This document shows positions 27,456 through 36,749 of a stretch of DNA of 64,000 bases, piece by piece (positions within the stretch are counted from its first letter, which is position 1; each line of letters starts with the position of its first letter). Origin of the DNA: Tannerella sp. (GTDB lineage: Bacteria > Bacteroidota > Bacteroidia > Bacteroidales > Tannerellaceae); assembly GCA_031271805.1 (NCBI GenBank), contig JAISUX010000069.1, forward strand, positions 24,379-88,378, written 5' to 3'. The notes below the pieces were generated by a model that saw only the letters and a list, made by a program, of their open reading frames with translations, was not told the origin of the DNA and did no database searches. Position numbers and translations under genes: made by a program.

Positions 27456-29234
27456 ATGAGAAGGATTTTTATTTTAGCGTTGCTATGGGTATCATGTTCG
27501 GCGGTGATAAACATATTTGCACAGGAAGAAAGTGTATTTTATCACACTGTCGAAAGGGGGCAAACCGTTTTCTCGATTGCAAAAATGTATAACGTTAGCG
27601 CCGAGGAAGTTTTCCGCCTTAACATCGGGAGCGAAGACGGGATAAGGGAAGGTCAAAGGCTTCGGATACCGCAGAAAAGCGTGCAATCCGACGTCGATGC
27701 TCCGAAAGGCGATTACATTTATCATACAATAGTAACACGCGAAACGCTGTACGGCGTATCCAACAAGTACGGCGTGAGCGCCCAAAGCATCATGGACGCC
27801 AATCCCGGCCTGACGTACAAAACGTTCATGATAGGAAAAACAATCCGCATACCATTAAATGTCAAACCGGAAAAAACGACCGAAATAGTCGAAAAACCGA
27901 GGGGCGATAAGGAGATTTATTATACCGTTCCTACAGGCGAAACGATGTTCAATATTTGCCGTACATTCAAGACTTCGGAGAAAGAACTTCTCAAGCTCAA
28001 CCCCGAACTCGCCGGCGGACTGCGCAAAGGGATGACTTTGCGTATCCCGTTGAGAATCGATGAACAGGACATACCCAAAGAAAAAGCGCCCGATTCGGTC
28101 GAAGTAAACGCGATGCTCAACGTGAAAAAAGAAACCATGCCTATGCACGATGCGAAGGTCGCCTTGCTGCTGCCATACGACCCTAATGCGCCCAAAACTA
28201 CGGCCGCATCCAAACGACTGACCGAATATTACGAGGGAATCCTGCTCGCTGTAGATAGCCTGCGCAAGATGGGATACTCGTCGGAATTGTTCGTCTATGA
28301 CATCGGCGACGACAAGAATCAATTGCAAAAAATCCTGTCAAGCAAAGAGGATATACTTGAAAATGTGAATCTTATAATTGGAGGCGTCACTAACGAACAG
28401 ATAAAACTTATTGCCGATTTCGCCAAAAAGAAAAAAGTCAAATATGTGATTCCTTTCACTTCAAAGAACGACGAAGTGCTCGACAATTCTTTTGTTTTCC
28501 AGATAAATACCCCGCAACCATACCTCTACGCCAACGCTGCGTATGCCGGCGCCAACCTCTTTTCGGGCTATAACATAGTCTTTCTCGACACAAAAGAAGA
28601 AAAAGACAACCAGGAAGAGTTCATAAAAACTTTCAAACAGGAACTGAAAGAACGCAACATCTCGTTCAAGAACACGGTTTATGTTGATGACGATTTCGAA
28701 AAGAAAATTATTTCATCGCTTTCGACCGAAAAACCGTCGGTAATCGTTCTCGTCTCATCGTCCTTGGAAGCATTGAAGAAAACGAAAGCGGTGTTTCGTT
28801 CCATCACTATCACTAAACCGGAATATAAAATCACTTTGTTCGGCTACCCGCTTTGGCAAACATATTATGAGGATTGCCTCGACGACTTTCATGCGCTCGA
28901 CACATATATCTACAGCCTTTTCTATGCCGACAATATGTCGCCAGCGGTGAAAGATTTCTATAATACCTACAAGAATTGGTACAGCAAAAGCCCTTCGATG
29001 TCAACTTATCCGAAATATGCTATGCTGGGCTTCGATACAGGTATGTTTTTCTTCTCGGCAATACAGCAGATAGGAGCCGACTTCGAAAACAACCTCGCAG
29101 GAATAAAATACAACAGCCTGCAAACCGGTTTCAACTTCGAACGAGTTAATAACTGGGGCGGATTCATCAATACAAACATTTATATTATCCATTATAACAA
29201 AGATTTCACTATAACACGCTCCGACTTCAAATGA
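27456..29234 (+). CDS. Exported LysM-repeat protein with periplasmic-binding (type I) fold
   Basis: 592 residues from ATG 27456, with a signal peptide (about 1-23). Three LysM repeats follow: HTVERGQTVFSIAKMYNVS (about 29-72), HTIVTRETLYGVSNKYGVS (about 88-130) and YTVPTGETMFNICRTFKTS (about 148-190). Each ends in an LRIP or IRIP motif. From about 230 to the end the protein resembles type I periplasmic binding proteins (KVALLLPYDP, YYEGILLAVDSLRKMGY, VNLIIGGVTNEQIKLIADFAKK, YVIPFTSKND). LysM should hold it to peptidoglycan, and the binding fold may sense or carry a ligand. The next gene, a PorT-like barrel, overlaps by four bases, so the two are translationally coupled. Confidence 0.87.
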   Translation: MRRIFILALLWVSCSAVINIFAQEESVFYHTVERGQTVFSIAKMYNVSAEEVFRLNIGSEDGIREGQRLRIPQKSVQSDVDAPKGDYIYHTIVTRETLYGVSNKYGVSAQSIMDANPGLTYKTFMIGKTIRIPLNVKPEKTTEIVEKPRGDKEIYYTVPTGETMFNICRTFKTSEKELLKLNPELAGGLRKGMTLRIPLRIDEQDIPKEKAPDSVEVNAMLNVKKETMPMHDAKVALLLPYDPNAPKTTAASKRLTEYYEGILLAVDSLRKMGYSSELFVYDIGDDKNQLQKILSSKEDILENVNLIIGGVTNEQIKLIADFAKKKKVKYVIPFTSKNDEVLDNSFVFQINTPQPYLYANAAYAGANLFSGYNIVFLDTKEEKDNQEEFIKTFKQELKERNISFKNTVYVDDDFEKKIISSLSTEKPSVIVLVSSSLEALKKTKAVFRSITITKPEYKITLFGYPLWQTYYEDCLDDFHALDTYIYSLFYADNMSPAVKDFYNTYKNWYSKSPSMSTYPKYAMLGFDTGMFFFSAIQQIGADFENNLAGIKYNSLQTGFNFERVNNWGGFINTNIYIIHYNKDFTITRSDFK

Positions 29235-29905
29235 AACCGAGAACGATATTTTGGCTGTTAGAGATTTTGGCTGTTTCGGTCTTATGGGAATATGCCGAAG
29301 CGCAGATTATTGTGACTACGCCTTATGAGTTTGCCGTCGGCGCATCGGGCGGAGCGACTTTTTCGTCGGTCACGTTCAACCCGAAAGTCGCGCAAAGTAC
29401 GCTGCAAGGGGTTACCTTCGGCGTCACCGGACGCATGACTATGGGTGAATATGTCGGCCTGCAACTCGAACTCAACTACGCCGGGGAAGGGTGGAACGAG
29501 AAATATGATGATAACCCGGAACTTCATTATTCGCGACGTCTGAATTATTTCCAGATGCCATTTTACACTCGCGTACAGTTCGGCGGAAAAAGCGTCAAAG
29601 GCTTCATCAATGCAGGGCCGCAGATAGGCTATTTCTTAGGCGAATCAACATCGGAGAATCTCAACGGCGCTACTCCCGGCAAAGTCAACGAGCAACACAA
29701 CATGCCGCTCGAAAACAAGTTTGAGTGGGGTCTCAGCGGCGGTGGAGGCATAGAAATACGCACCGGCATAGGCTTTTTCCTCATCGAAGGACGGTATGCC
29801 TATTACTTCGGCGATATTTACAGCACCAAAGTGAAAGACTACTTCTCGAAAGCCTCAGTCCAGGTAATCACAACTAAATTAACCTACTTAATCCCGTTAA
29901 AATAG
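29231..29905 (+). CDS. PorT-family outer-membrane beta-barrel protein
   Basis: 224 residues with a signal peptide (about 1-24, ending AEAQ). The pattern is that of the PorT/OMP_b-brl_2 family: FAVGASGGATFSSV, GVTFGVTGRMTMGEYVGLQLEL, YFQMPFYTRVQFG, GPQIGYFLG and FFLIEGRYAYYFGD. PorT itself is a component needed for type IX secretion in Porphyromonas, but many family members are of unknown role. The gene overlaps the LysM gene by ATGA, which suggests a trans-envelope pair linking peptidoglycan and outer membrane. It converges on the flavin reductase gene with three bases between. Confidence 0.85.
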   Translation: MKPRTIFWLLEILAVSVLWEYAEAQIIVTTPYEFAVGASGGATFSSVTFNPKVAQSTLQGVTFGVTGRMTMGEYVGLQLELNYAGEGWNEKYDDNPELHYSRRLNYFQMPFYTRVQFGGKSVKGFINAGPQIGYFLGESTSENLNGATPGKVNEQHNMPLENKFEWGLSGGGGIEIRTGIGFFLIEGRYAYYFGDIYSTKVKDYFSKASVQVITTKLTYLIPLK

Positions 29906-29908
29906 GTT

Positions 29909-30475
29909 CTATTTCTTCTTCCTTACCGACCAGCCAAAATGCCCCATAGGCTCCCCAAGCCCGTAATAATGCCCATGAACGTATGAAAGCAAGTCCGCCT
30001 TCTCAAGCTCGAAAGCGCCGGTCTTAGGGTTGATATACCGCTCGTCGGCGCGTATGTTGACAACATCGGAAATGAACATGTCATGCGAGCCGAGCGCATA
30101 GATTTCTTTCACACGACATTCGATGCTTAGCGGCGATTCCTCGATGAGCGGCGCACGAACTACTGTCGATTTACCGAGCGTCAGTTTCATCTCAGCGAAC
30201 TTGTTGTGATCCTTACCCGACACTACGCCGCACCAATCCGTCGCTCTCGCCATCTCGCGGGTCGTAAGGTTTATGACGTATTCCATGTTACGCTTGATAA
30301 TCGGATACGAATGGCGTTCGGGACGCACCGAAATGTAACACATCGGCGGATTCGAACATATCGTGCCCAACCAACTTATTGTCAATATATTATACTCATC
30401 TTCCGTCGCTCCGCAACTAATCATTGCCGCCGGCAAGGGGTAAATCATTGTCCCCGGTTTGAAATCTGTCTTCAT
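29909..30475 (-). CDS. Flavin reductase family (FMN-binding split-barrel) protein
   Basis: 188 residues. The N-terminal half has the flavin-binding split barrel with PAAMISCGATEDEYNILTISWLGTI split as PAAMISCGATEDEYN and ISWLGTICSNPP, then VSVRPERHSYP-like (ISVRPERHSYPIIK) and FVINLTTREMARATDWCG-like (YVINLTTREMARATDWCG). Such proteins reduce or bind FMN. Annotations range from flavoredoxin to styrene-type reductases; the partner is not visible. It begins 2 bases after pyrI, so it is in the pyrB-pyrI transcript. Confidence 0.88.
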   Translation of the reverse strand: MKTDFKPGTMIYPLPAAMISCGATEDEYNILTISWLGTICSNPPMCYISVRPERHSYPIIKRNMEYVINLTTREMARATDWCGVVSGKDHNKFAEMKLTLGKSTVVRAPLIEESPLSIECRVKEIYALGSHDMFISDVVNIRADERYINPKTGAFELEKADLLSYVHGHYYGLGEPMGHFGWSVRKKK

Positions 30476-30477
30476 TC

Positions 30478-30933
30478 CTATTTTATTATGATATCTTCCT
30501 TATTGATTTTACGCTCGCAGTAGCGACATTTGATGGTGCCCCGTTCTTTGTCTATCACATTGAAACGCGAACTCATCGGCTCGTTGTTAGTGACGCACTT
30601 CGGGTTGTTACACTTGACGATATCGACAAGCTCTTCAGGCAGGCTGACATACTTTTTTTCGACCACCTCATAGTCGCGTATGATGCTCAGCACAACGTTA
30701 GGCGCGACAAGTGCAAGGCGGTTGATCTCGTCTTCGACAAAGAACTTATCGGCGATTTTAATCATTCCCTTACGCCCCATCTTCTTGCTTTTCAGGTTAT
30801 TACCAAAAGTGATGAGGTTGTCCATCCTGTTGAGGCCTATCAACTGCGCCACTTTGAACAATTGTTCGGGCGGGATGTGGTCGATTACCGTGCCGTTTTC
30901 GAGGGCGGCGACCTGTAACTCCATTTTCTTCAT
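30478..30933 (-). CDS. pyrI: Aspartate carbamoyltransferase regulatory subunit
   Basis: 151 residues from the ATG at 30933 (MKKMELQV); the longer open frame to 30984 would run into pyrB. The allosteric domain has [20 protein letters not shown] (nucleotide-binding region). The zinc domain has two cysteine pairs (CNNPKC and CRYC) needed for contact with the catalytic subunit. In the enzyme from E. coli, PyrI binds CTP and ATP to regulate pyrimidine synthesis. It lies 26 bases after pyrB. Length is normal (about 150). Confidence 0.96.
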   Translation of the reverse strand: MKKMELQVAALENGTVIDHIPPEQLFKVAQLIGLNRMDNLITFGNNLKSKKMGRKGMIKIADKFFVEDEINRLALVAPNVVLSIIRDYEVVEKKYVSLPEELVDIVKCNNPKCVTNNEPMSSRFNVIDKERGTIKCRYCERKINKEDIIIK

Positions 30934-30959
30934 TATATATCGCTGGTATTCGTAATTAA

Positions 30960-31871
30960 TTAATTGATTCCGAGCACGTCGCAAATAATCGCTTCGCGAG
31001 TGAACAAGCCGTTTCGAGCTTGTTGGAAATAGTATGCTTTGGGATTATCGTCAACATCGTAGGCGATCTCGTTGACGCGGGGCAGAGGGTGCAAGATACG
31101 TAGGTTGTCGCGCGAGTTATCCAACATCCTGTTGCGCAGGATATACACATTTTTAACGCGCTCATACTCAACGAGATCGGTAAATCGTTCGCGTTGCACC
31201 CGCGTCATATAGAGAATATCCGTCTCATTGATAATATCTTCGGTGAACGTGGTATGTTCTTCAAACCTGATGTCGTGCAGGCGGCAGAAGCGTTTCTGCT
31301 CGTCCGGCATCTTCAGCTCTTCGGGAGCGATGAAATGGAAAGTCGGGTCGAAATGCGACATACCGACGATAAGCGAATGAACAGTGCGCCCATACTTAAG
31401 GTCGCCGACCATCGTGACTGTCAGCCCGTCGAGGCGTCCTTGCGTCTTACGGATTGAGTAGAGGTCGAGCAGCGTCTGCGAAGGGTGTTGGTTAGCCCCA
31501 TCCCCGGCATTAATTATCGGAATATCGGTCACTTCCGATGCGTATCGCGCCGCACCTTCGAGATGGTGACGCATGATAATCACATCGGCATAATTGCTTA
31601 CCATCAGGATTGTGTCCTTGAGGGTCTCGCCTTTCGACGAACTCGTTGTCGCGGCATCGGAGAAGCCGATGACACACCCGCCGAGGCGGTTTATGGCAGT
31701 CTCGAAACTCAACCGCGTGCGCGTCGAAGGCTCGAAAAAGAGCGTCGCCACGACTTTGCCGTCGAGCAACTTCTGGTTAGGATTAGCCTCAAACTTCTCT
31801 GCGTTACCGATAATACGCAGGATGTCTTCTTTCGTGCACTGGTCTATTGATACTAAACTTTTTTTCAACAT
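30960..31871 (-). CDS. pyrB: Aspartate carbamoyltransferase catalytic subunit
   Basis: 303 residues. The carbamoyl-phosphate loop [12 protein letters not shown], the central [15 protein letters not shown] (HPxQ) and the aspartate-binding region ([23 protein letters not shown]) are intact. It makes carbamoyl-aspartate, the committed step of pyrimidine synthesis. Its substrate carbamoyl phosphate is made by CarAB, encoded 4 kb away in this window on the other strand. First gene of pyrB-pyrI-flavin reductase. Confidence 0.97.
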   Translation of the reverse strand: MLKKSLVSIDQCTKEDILRIIGNAEKFEANPNQKLLDGKVVATLFFEPSTRTRLSFETAINRLGGCVIGFSDAATTSSSKGETLKDTILMVSNYADVIIMRHHLEGAARYASEVTDIPIINAGDGANQHPSQTLLDLYSIRKTQGRLDGLTVTMVGDLKYGRTVHSLIVGMSHFDPTFHFIAPEELKMPDEQKRFCRLHDIRFEEHTTFTEDIINETDILYMTRVQRERFTDLVEYERVKNVYILRNRMLDNSRDNLRILHPLPRVNEIAYDVDDNPKAYYFQQARNGLFTREAIICDVLGIN

Positions 31872-31892
31872 ATACTATCAATTCTTATGCCA

Positions 31893-31900
31893 CAAATATA
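31893..31900 (-). promoter_or_regulatory. -7 element for pyrBI
   Basis: TATATTTG on the minus strand, 22 bases before the pyrB start. Confidence 0.55.
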
Positions 31901-31948
31901 AATAAAATTTTCGAAACAGCCGAAAAAAACGAAGATTTTTTTCAAAAT

Positions 31949-33124
31949 TCAATCCAAAGGTATGATTTCCTCCGGGAAACGGGTAAGTTTCTCGACGGCA
32001 TTTTCGGTAACGAGGAAGCTATTTTCTATCCCTACGGCGCCAACATGAGGGATAACGAACTTCGGTTCGAGGGCGAAAGCGATGCCAGGCTCAAGAATCT
32101 CCGTCGAACGGGGCGTCAGGACAGGCGGCTCATTGATTTCGAGGCCTATGCCGTGGCCTACGAATCGCGCCTGTCGGCGAGTTCCCATGAAATATTCTGT
32201 CAAACCGGCCTTCTTGGCCATAGAAAAAGCGAGGTTATAGAGGTCGTCACAGCGAACGCCGGGCTGGGCGGTCATTTCGACAACTTCGTTGATTTCTATA
32301 GAGACCCGGTGAGCGCGAAGGGCTAATTCGGGTATCTTGCCAAGCGAAAACACGCGCGTCATGTCGGTCATGTACTCGGTATAGTTGCCCACCATATCGA
32401 CCATTACGGCCATCCCGTCACGAATCGTTGTGCCGTTAGCGCCGATAGGACAAATATCCGTCTGTCCGGCGCCACCGAGAGCGAAATCGTAGGGTGAAGG
32501 CATCTGTGCGTTGTCGCCGGTAAGTATGCTGCCCATGAAAATACTCATGTTAGAGCCGAATACCCGGAACAGTCCTATGGAACCGTTGAGACGCATCAAC
32601 CGTTCAATCTCGGCCTGAAACATCAGGTCCGTCATCTCCGGACGATAGCAGCTGCGAATGCTTGAATAGGTCTCCGCATGTTTTTCCGCCGAGATACGCA
32701 GTCGCGAAATCTCCCACGGCGACTTGACCATCCTAATCCGCCGCATCAGCGTCGAAGCGTTTTCGATAACCTTGAATCCGAACGCTTCACGCAAACGCAT
32801 ACACTCATTATAGGATATAACATCCGTTTCGAGCAAAATTTTCTCCGGCAAAGGCTGACCTGTCGATAAGAGCAACTCCGGAATTTGCTCGATTTTGCGA
32901 ATCGAAAACAAGCGGTCGCCCGACAGGCCGTCGGGACGTTTGACGAACAAAACAGGCTCACCCTCAGCCGGAAGATAGTAATAGCCGTTAAAAACTATGC
33001 CCGTCATATAATACACATTCACATCGGTAGTCAACAAAATGCCGTCAACGTCCGATTCGGCAATGGCTTTTTGAAGCCTTCGACGCCTGAAAAACAAGTC
33101 TTCTACGTGTTTATTAGCAATCAT
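31949..33124 (-). CDS. M24 family metallopeptidase (Xaa-Pro aminopeptidase-like)
   Basis: 391 residues from ATG 33124 (MIANKHVEDLF); the upstream extension to 33157 would overlap the -7 element. An N-terminal creatinase-like domain (about 10-140, DVDGILLTTDVNVYYMTG) precedes the pita-bread fold. Metal ligands are visible in VDMVGNYTEYMTDMTRVF (two Asp), GHGIGLEINEPP (His), ALEPKF (Glu) and VGIENSFLV (Glu). Family members remove N-terminal residues before proline; the substrate range is not decidable here. Single gene. Confidence 0.92.
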   Translation of the reverse strand: MIANKHVEDLFFRRRRLQKAIAESDVDGILLTTDVNVYYMTGIVFNGYYYLPAEGEPVLFVKRPDGLSGDRLFSIRKIEQIPELLLSTGQPLPEKILLETDVISYNECMRLREAFGFKVIENASTLMRRIRMVKSPWEISRLRISAEKHAETYSSIRSCYRPEMTDLMFQAEIERLMRLNGSIGLFRVFGSNMSIFMGSILTGDNAQMPSPYDFALGGAGQTDICPIGANGTTIRDGMAVMVDMVGNYTEYMTDMTRVFSLGKIPELALRAHRVSIEINEVVEMTAQPGVRCDDLYNLAFSMAKKAGLTEYFMGTRRQARFVGHGIGLEINEPPVLTPRSTEILEPGIAFALEPKFVIPHVGAVGIENSFLVTENAVEKLTRFPEEIIPLD

Positions 33125-33154
33125 TTTTGTACCTGTTAATAAAAAATATGGGCA

Positions 33155-33162
33155 CAAAGATA
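33155..33162 (-). promoter_or_regulatory. -7 element for the M24 peptidase gene
   Basis: TATCTTTG on the minus strand, 31 bases before ATG 33124. Confidence 0.65.
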
Positions 33163-33203
33163 AAAAAAACCTCGCATTTTTTTTGTTTTTAAAAAATAAC
33201 TTT

Positions 33204-33211
33204 TATCTTTG
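33204..33211 (+). promoter_or_regulatory. -7 element for the DUF4870-like gene
   Basis: TATCTTTG, 63 bases before the ATG at 33274, giving a leader of about 55 bases. Confidence 0.65.
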
Positions 33212-33273
33212 CGTGGCGTTTCATAGAGAAAAAACGCTTATTATAAAATTATTAACTTAAAAAATTCAACATT

Positions 33274-33618
33274 ATGGCAGAAGAAAATGCTACCGTCGAT
33301 CAGAAGGATGTGCAGGACAACAAAGTGTTCGCCATTCTTGCGTATTTGGGAATTTTATTCCTGATACCATTGTTAGCTGCGAAGGATTCACCTTTCGCGA
33401 AGTTTCACACAAACCAGGGTATCATCCTGTTTATCGTATCCATCATCGTGTGGGTATTAGTGATGGTACTGTACAGAGTATCCTTTGGATTGGGAGCGCT
33501 ATTCAGCACAGTGCTTTATATCGGTATAGCGGTTTTTGCTATCATCGGGATAATCAATGCGGCCAAAGGTGAAAAGAAGGAATTGCCTATTATCGGCAAG
33601 TACACAATCTTGAAATGA
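33274..33618 (+). CDS. DUF4870/Tic20-like small membrane protein
   Basis: 114 residues. A polar N-terminus (about 1-16) leads to three hydrophobic segments (about 18-36, 50-68 and 72-95). The motif VFAILAYLGILFLIPLL followed by FAKFHTNQGIILF is typical of small membrane proteins of the DUF4870 type, in which a conserved H-x-N-Q/x-G lies at the second span. Function unknown in bacteria. Transcribed alone, with its own promoter and a following terminator. Confidence 0.82.
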   Translation: MAEENATVDQKDVQDNKVFAILAYLGILFLIPLLAAKDSPFAKFHTNQGIILFIVSIIVWVLVMVLYRVSFGLGALFSTVLYIGIAVFAIIGIINAAKGEKKELPIIGKYTILK

Positions 33619-33637
33619 AAAACGGCAAGATGAAATC

Positions 33638-33680
33638 AAAAAAAACGGGCATTATTCTAAAGGATGTTCGTTTTTTTTTT
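33638..33680 (+). terminator. Rho-independent terminator after the DUF4870-like gene
   Basis: Stem AAAAAACGGGCAT (to 33652) pairs with ATGTTCGTTTTTT (from 33664) using two G-T pairs, with an 11-base loop and a run of ten T (33671-33680). Confidence 0.75.
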
Positions 33681-33700
33681 GAACGATTAAAGTATATTGA

Positions 33701-35593
33701 ATGGAAGAATTGAAGCATGAATGTGGGGTGGCGATGATACGGTTGCTTAAACCGCTTGATTATTATCAGACTAAATACGGCTCGTGGATGTATGCTCTAA
33801 ACAAACTCTATCTTTTGATGGAAAAGCAGCACAATCGCGGACAGGAAGGTGCCGGTTTGGTGTGCGTCAAGATTGCGGCCAAAGCGGGCGAGGAATATAT
33901 GTTCCGCGAACGGGCTGTCGGGACGGGCGCGATTACCGAAATCTTCGACAGTGTTTACAAACAGTTCAAAGACATCCCATGCGACAAACTGAAAGACCCC
34001 GCCTACGCCGAGAACGAACTGCCGTTCGCCGGATCACTCTACATGGGGCACCTGCGATACAGCACTACCGGCAAGTCGGGACTGTCATACATACACCCTT
34101 TCCTGCGCCGAAGCAACTGGCGGGCGCGCAACCTCGCCATCTGCGGTAACTTCAATATGACTAACGTCGGGGAAATTTTTAATGAGATAACTTCGACCGG
34201 ACAACACCCGCGTAACTATTCCGACACCTATTTCATTCTCGAACAACTCGGCCACAGGCTTGACCGCGAATCCGAACGCCTCTTCCGGCAGTTCGAGAAC
34301 ATGGGATTGAAAGACCTCGACATCACTCTGGCAATTGAAGAAAACATAGATTTGGTCAATGTAATCGAAAAAGCCGCCTCGACGTGGGACGGCGGTTATG
34401 TCATCTGCGGCGTCACCGGCAGCGGCGAATCATTCACTATCCGCGACCCCTGGGGGATACGCACGGCTTTCTATTACTATGACGATGAAATAGCGGTTGT
34501 GGCATCCGAACGCCCTGTCATTCAGACCGTTATGAATGTGCCCATCAATGAAGTCAAAGAATTGCAACAGGGAGAGGCTCTACTTGTTAACAGCAAAGGG
34601 AAAATACGCACGGCGCAGATACTGCCGAAAGAAAAATTTCATGCTTGCTCGTTTGAACGCATCTATTTCTCGCGCGGAAGCGACTACGATATCTACCGCG
34701 AGCGCAAGCAACTCGGCGAAAACCTCGTCGAACCGATACTCAAAAAAATAGATTACGACATCGACAATACCGTTTTCTCGTTCATCCCCAACACCGCCGA
34801 GGTTGCTTACTACGGCATGTTGGAGGGTTTGCAAAACTATCTTGACGGCCTCAAAACGGCGCAATTACTCTCGAAAGGCGACAGTCTCACGGAAAAAGAC
34901 ATCACAAACATCCTCTCACAACGGATTAGGGGGGAGAAAGTCGCACTCAAAGACATCAAACTGCGTACCTTCATCGCCGAAGGCAATAGCCGTAACGACC
35001 TTGCAACTCACGTTTACGACATTACATACGGCAGCATCATACCGGGCGAAGACAACCTCGTGGTTATTGACGACAGTATCGTGCGCGGCACAACCCTCAA
35101 GCAGAGCATCATCAGTATCCTCGACCGCCTGAACCCGAAGAAAATCATCTTCGTATCGTCGTCGCCGCAAATACGCTACCCCGACTACTACGGCATTGAC
35201 ATGTCGAGCATGAATGAGTTCATCGCTTTTAAGGCCGCAATCGAGCTGTTGCGCGAACGCAAACGCGAAGACATCATCATCGACACCTACAACAATGCCA
35301 AACGGCAACTGATACGTACCGGCGGAGCGAACATCAACTTCGTCAAGGACATCTACGTAAACTTTACCGACGAAGATATCTCGGCGAAGATGGCCAAGAT
35401 GTTGAGCAGCCCGACCATACGTGCAAAGATAGAGATCGTCTATCAGACGCTCGAAGGTCTACACCGCGCCTGCCCACGACATCCCGGAGACTGGTATTTT
35501 TCCGGTAACTATCCGACGCCCGGAGGCACCCGGATGGTCAACCAGGCTTATATTAATTACATAGAAGAAATATATTTAAAACAAGATAATTAA
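33701..35593 (+). CDS. purF: Amidophosphoribosyltransferase, long Bacteroidota form (PurF family)
   Basis: 630 residues, longer than typical PurF (about 470-510). The class II glutaminase domain begins MEELKHECGVAMI. Cys8 is the expected catalytic nucleophile, so a seven-residue propeptide would be removed. Further glutaminase motifs are NRGQEGAGLV, GHLRYSTTG and CGNFNMTN. The phosphoribosyltransferase domain has the PRPP loop VVIDDSIVRGTTLK. It converts PRPP and glutamine to phosphoribosylamine, the first step of purine synthesis. About 100 extra residues lie in the PRTase half and tail. It abuts carA with no gap (35593/35594), so a joint purF-carA-carB-cls transcript is likely. Confidence 0.92.
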   Translation: MEELKHECGVAMIRLLKPLDYYQTKYGSWMYALNKLYLLMEKQHNRGQEGAGLVCVKIAAKAGEEYMFRERAVGTGAITEIFDSVYKQFKDIPCDKLKDPAYAENELPFAGSLYMGHLRYSTTGKSGLSYIHPFLRRSNWRARNLAICGNFNMTNVGEIFNEITSTGQHPRNYSDTYFILEQLGHRLDRESERLFRQFENMGLKDLDITLAIEENIDLVNVIEKAASTWDGGYVICGVTGSGESFTIRDPWGIRTAFYYYDDEIAVVASERPVIQTVMNVPINEVKELQQGEALLVNSKGKIRTAQILPKEKFHACSFERIYFSRGSDYDIYRERKQLGENLVEPILKKIDYDIDNTVFSFIPNTAEVAYYGMLEGLQNYLDGLKTAQLLSKGDSLTEKDITNILSQRIRGEKVALKDIKLRTFIAEGNSRNDLATHVYDITYGSIIPGEDNLVVIDDSIVRGTTLKQSIISILDRLNPKKIIFVSSSPQIRYPDYYGIDMSSMNEFIAFKAAIELLRERKREDIIIDTYNNAKRQLIRTGGANINFVKDIYVNFTDEDISAKMAKMLSSPTIRAKIEIVYQTLEGLHRACPRHPGDWYFSGNYPTPGGTRMVNQAYINYIEEIYLKQDN

Positions 35594-36706
35594 ATGAATT
35601 TGACAAAAGCGACATTAATTTTGGATGACGAAAGCCGCTACGAGGGTTTTTCTTTCGGAGCAGAACACTCAATCACAGGCGAAGTAGTCTTCAATACAGC
35701 AATGAGTGGCTACCCCGAAAGTCTCACCGACCCTTCGTATGCCGGACAGTTAATGGTTCTGACCTACCCGTTGATAGGCAACTACGGCGTACCGTCGCAG
35801 GCGGTAGGAGCAGACGGAATCTCGGTCTTCATGGAAAGCGAACGCATCCATGCCGAGGCAATAATAATCAGCGACTACAGTTTTGAATGTAACCACTGGA
35901 ACGCCGTCGATACCCTCGCCGACTGGCTCAAGCGCGAAAATATTCCCGGAATCTTCGGCATTGATACCCGCGCGTTGACCAAACGTCTTCGCGAACACGG
36001 CGTTATGATGGGAAAGATAGAAATTCAGGCCGGCGCAACCCCTATTCAATCCTTTAATCCCTCAACCCCTCAATCTTTTGACTATAGTTCCGTCAACTTC
36101 GTTGACCGCGTTTCTTGCAAGGAAATAATAACCTACAACGATGCGCCGGGACGCAAGCGGGTTGTCTTAGTCGATTGCGGCGTCAAGCACAACATAATCC
36201 GTTGCTTGAAGAAACGCGACCTGACAGTCGTCCGCGTGCCGTGGGACTACGATTTCAACGGCCTTGACTACGATGGCCTGTTTATCAGCAACGGCCCGGG
36301 CGACCCCGATACCTGCGACGTCGCAGTACAAAACATACGTCGCGCCCTCGCCGGTACGAAGCCTATTTGCGGCATCTGCATGGGCAACCAACTGCTCGGC
36401 AAAGCCGGAGGCGCCACGATCTACAAACTCAAGTACGGCCACCGCAGCCATAACCAACCGGTACGCATGGTCGGCACCAACAAGTGCTATATCACCTCGC
36501 AAAACCACGGTTATGCTGTCGATAACGAATCGCTCGGCGCCGATTGGGAACCGCTCTTCATCAATATGAACGACGGTACCAACGAAGGCATACGCCACCG
36601 CACGAAGCCGTTCTTCTCATCGCAGTTCCACCCCGAAGCCTGTAGCGGCCCGACCGACACAGAGTTTATCTTCGACCGTTTTACCAAAATGCTTCATGAA
36701 GCATAA
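35594..36706 (+). CDS. carA: Carbamoyl-phosphate synthase small subunit
   Basis: 370 residues. The N-terminal CarA domain has FNTAMSGYPESLTDPSYAGQ. The C-terminal class I glutamine amidotransferase has FISNGPGDP, catalytic Cys in CGICMGNQLLG, and the His/Glu pair in SSQFHPEACSGP. It supplies ammonia from glutamine to CarB. Residues about 147-163 (TPIQSFNPSTPQSFDYS) form a Ser/Pro/Gln-rich insert encoded by a C/T-rich near-repeat (36046-36076), in the linker between domains. The gene starts at the base after the purF stop and is followed by carB. Confidence 0.95.
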   Translation: MNLTKATLILDDESRYEGFSFGAEHSITGEVVFNTAMSGYPESLTDPSYAGQLMVLTYPLIGNYGVPSQAVGADGISVFMESERIHAEAIIISDYSFECNHWNAVDTLADWLKRENIPGIFGIDTRALTKRLREHGVMMGKIEIQAGATPIQSFNPSTPQSFDYSSVNFVDRVSCKEIITYNDAPGRKRVVLVDCGVKHNIIRCLKKRDLTVVRVPWDYDFNGLDYDGLFISNGPGDPDTCDVAVQNIRRALAGTKPICGICMGNQLLGKAGGATIYKLKYGHRSHNQPVRMVGTNKCYITSQNHGYAVDNESLGADWEPLFINMNDGTNEGIRHRTKPFFSSQFHPEACSGPTDTEFIFDRFTKMLHEA

Positions 36707-36749
36707 ACGGTATCCGACATTGCAAAAAAATAATTCAACAATATATTAA

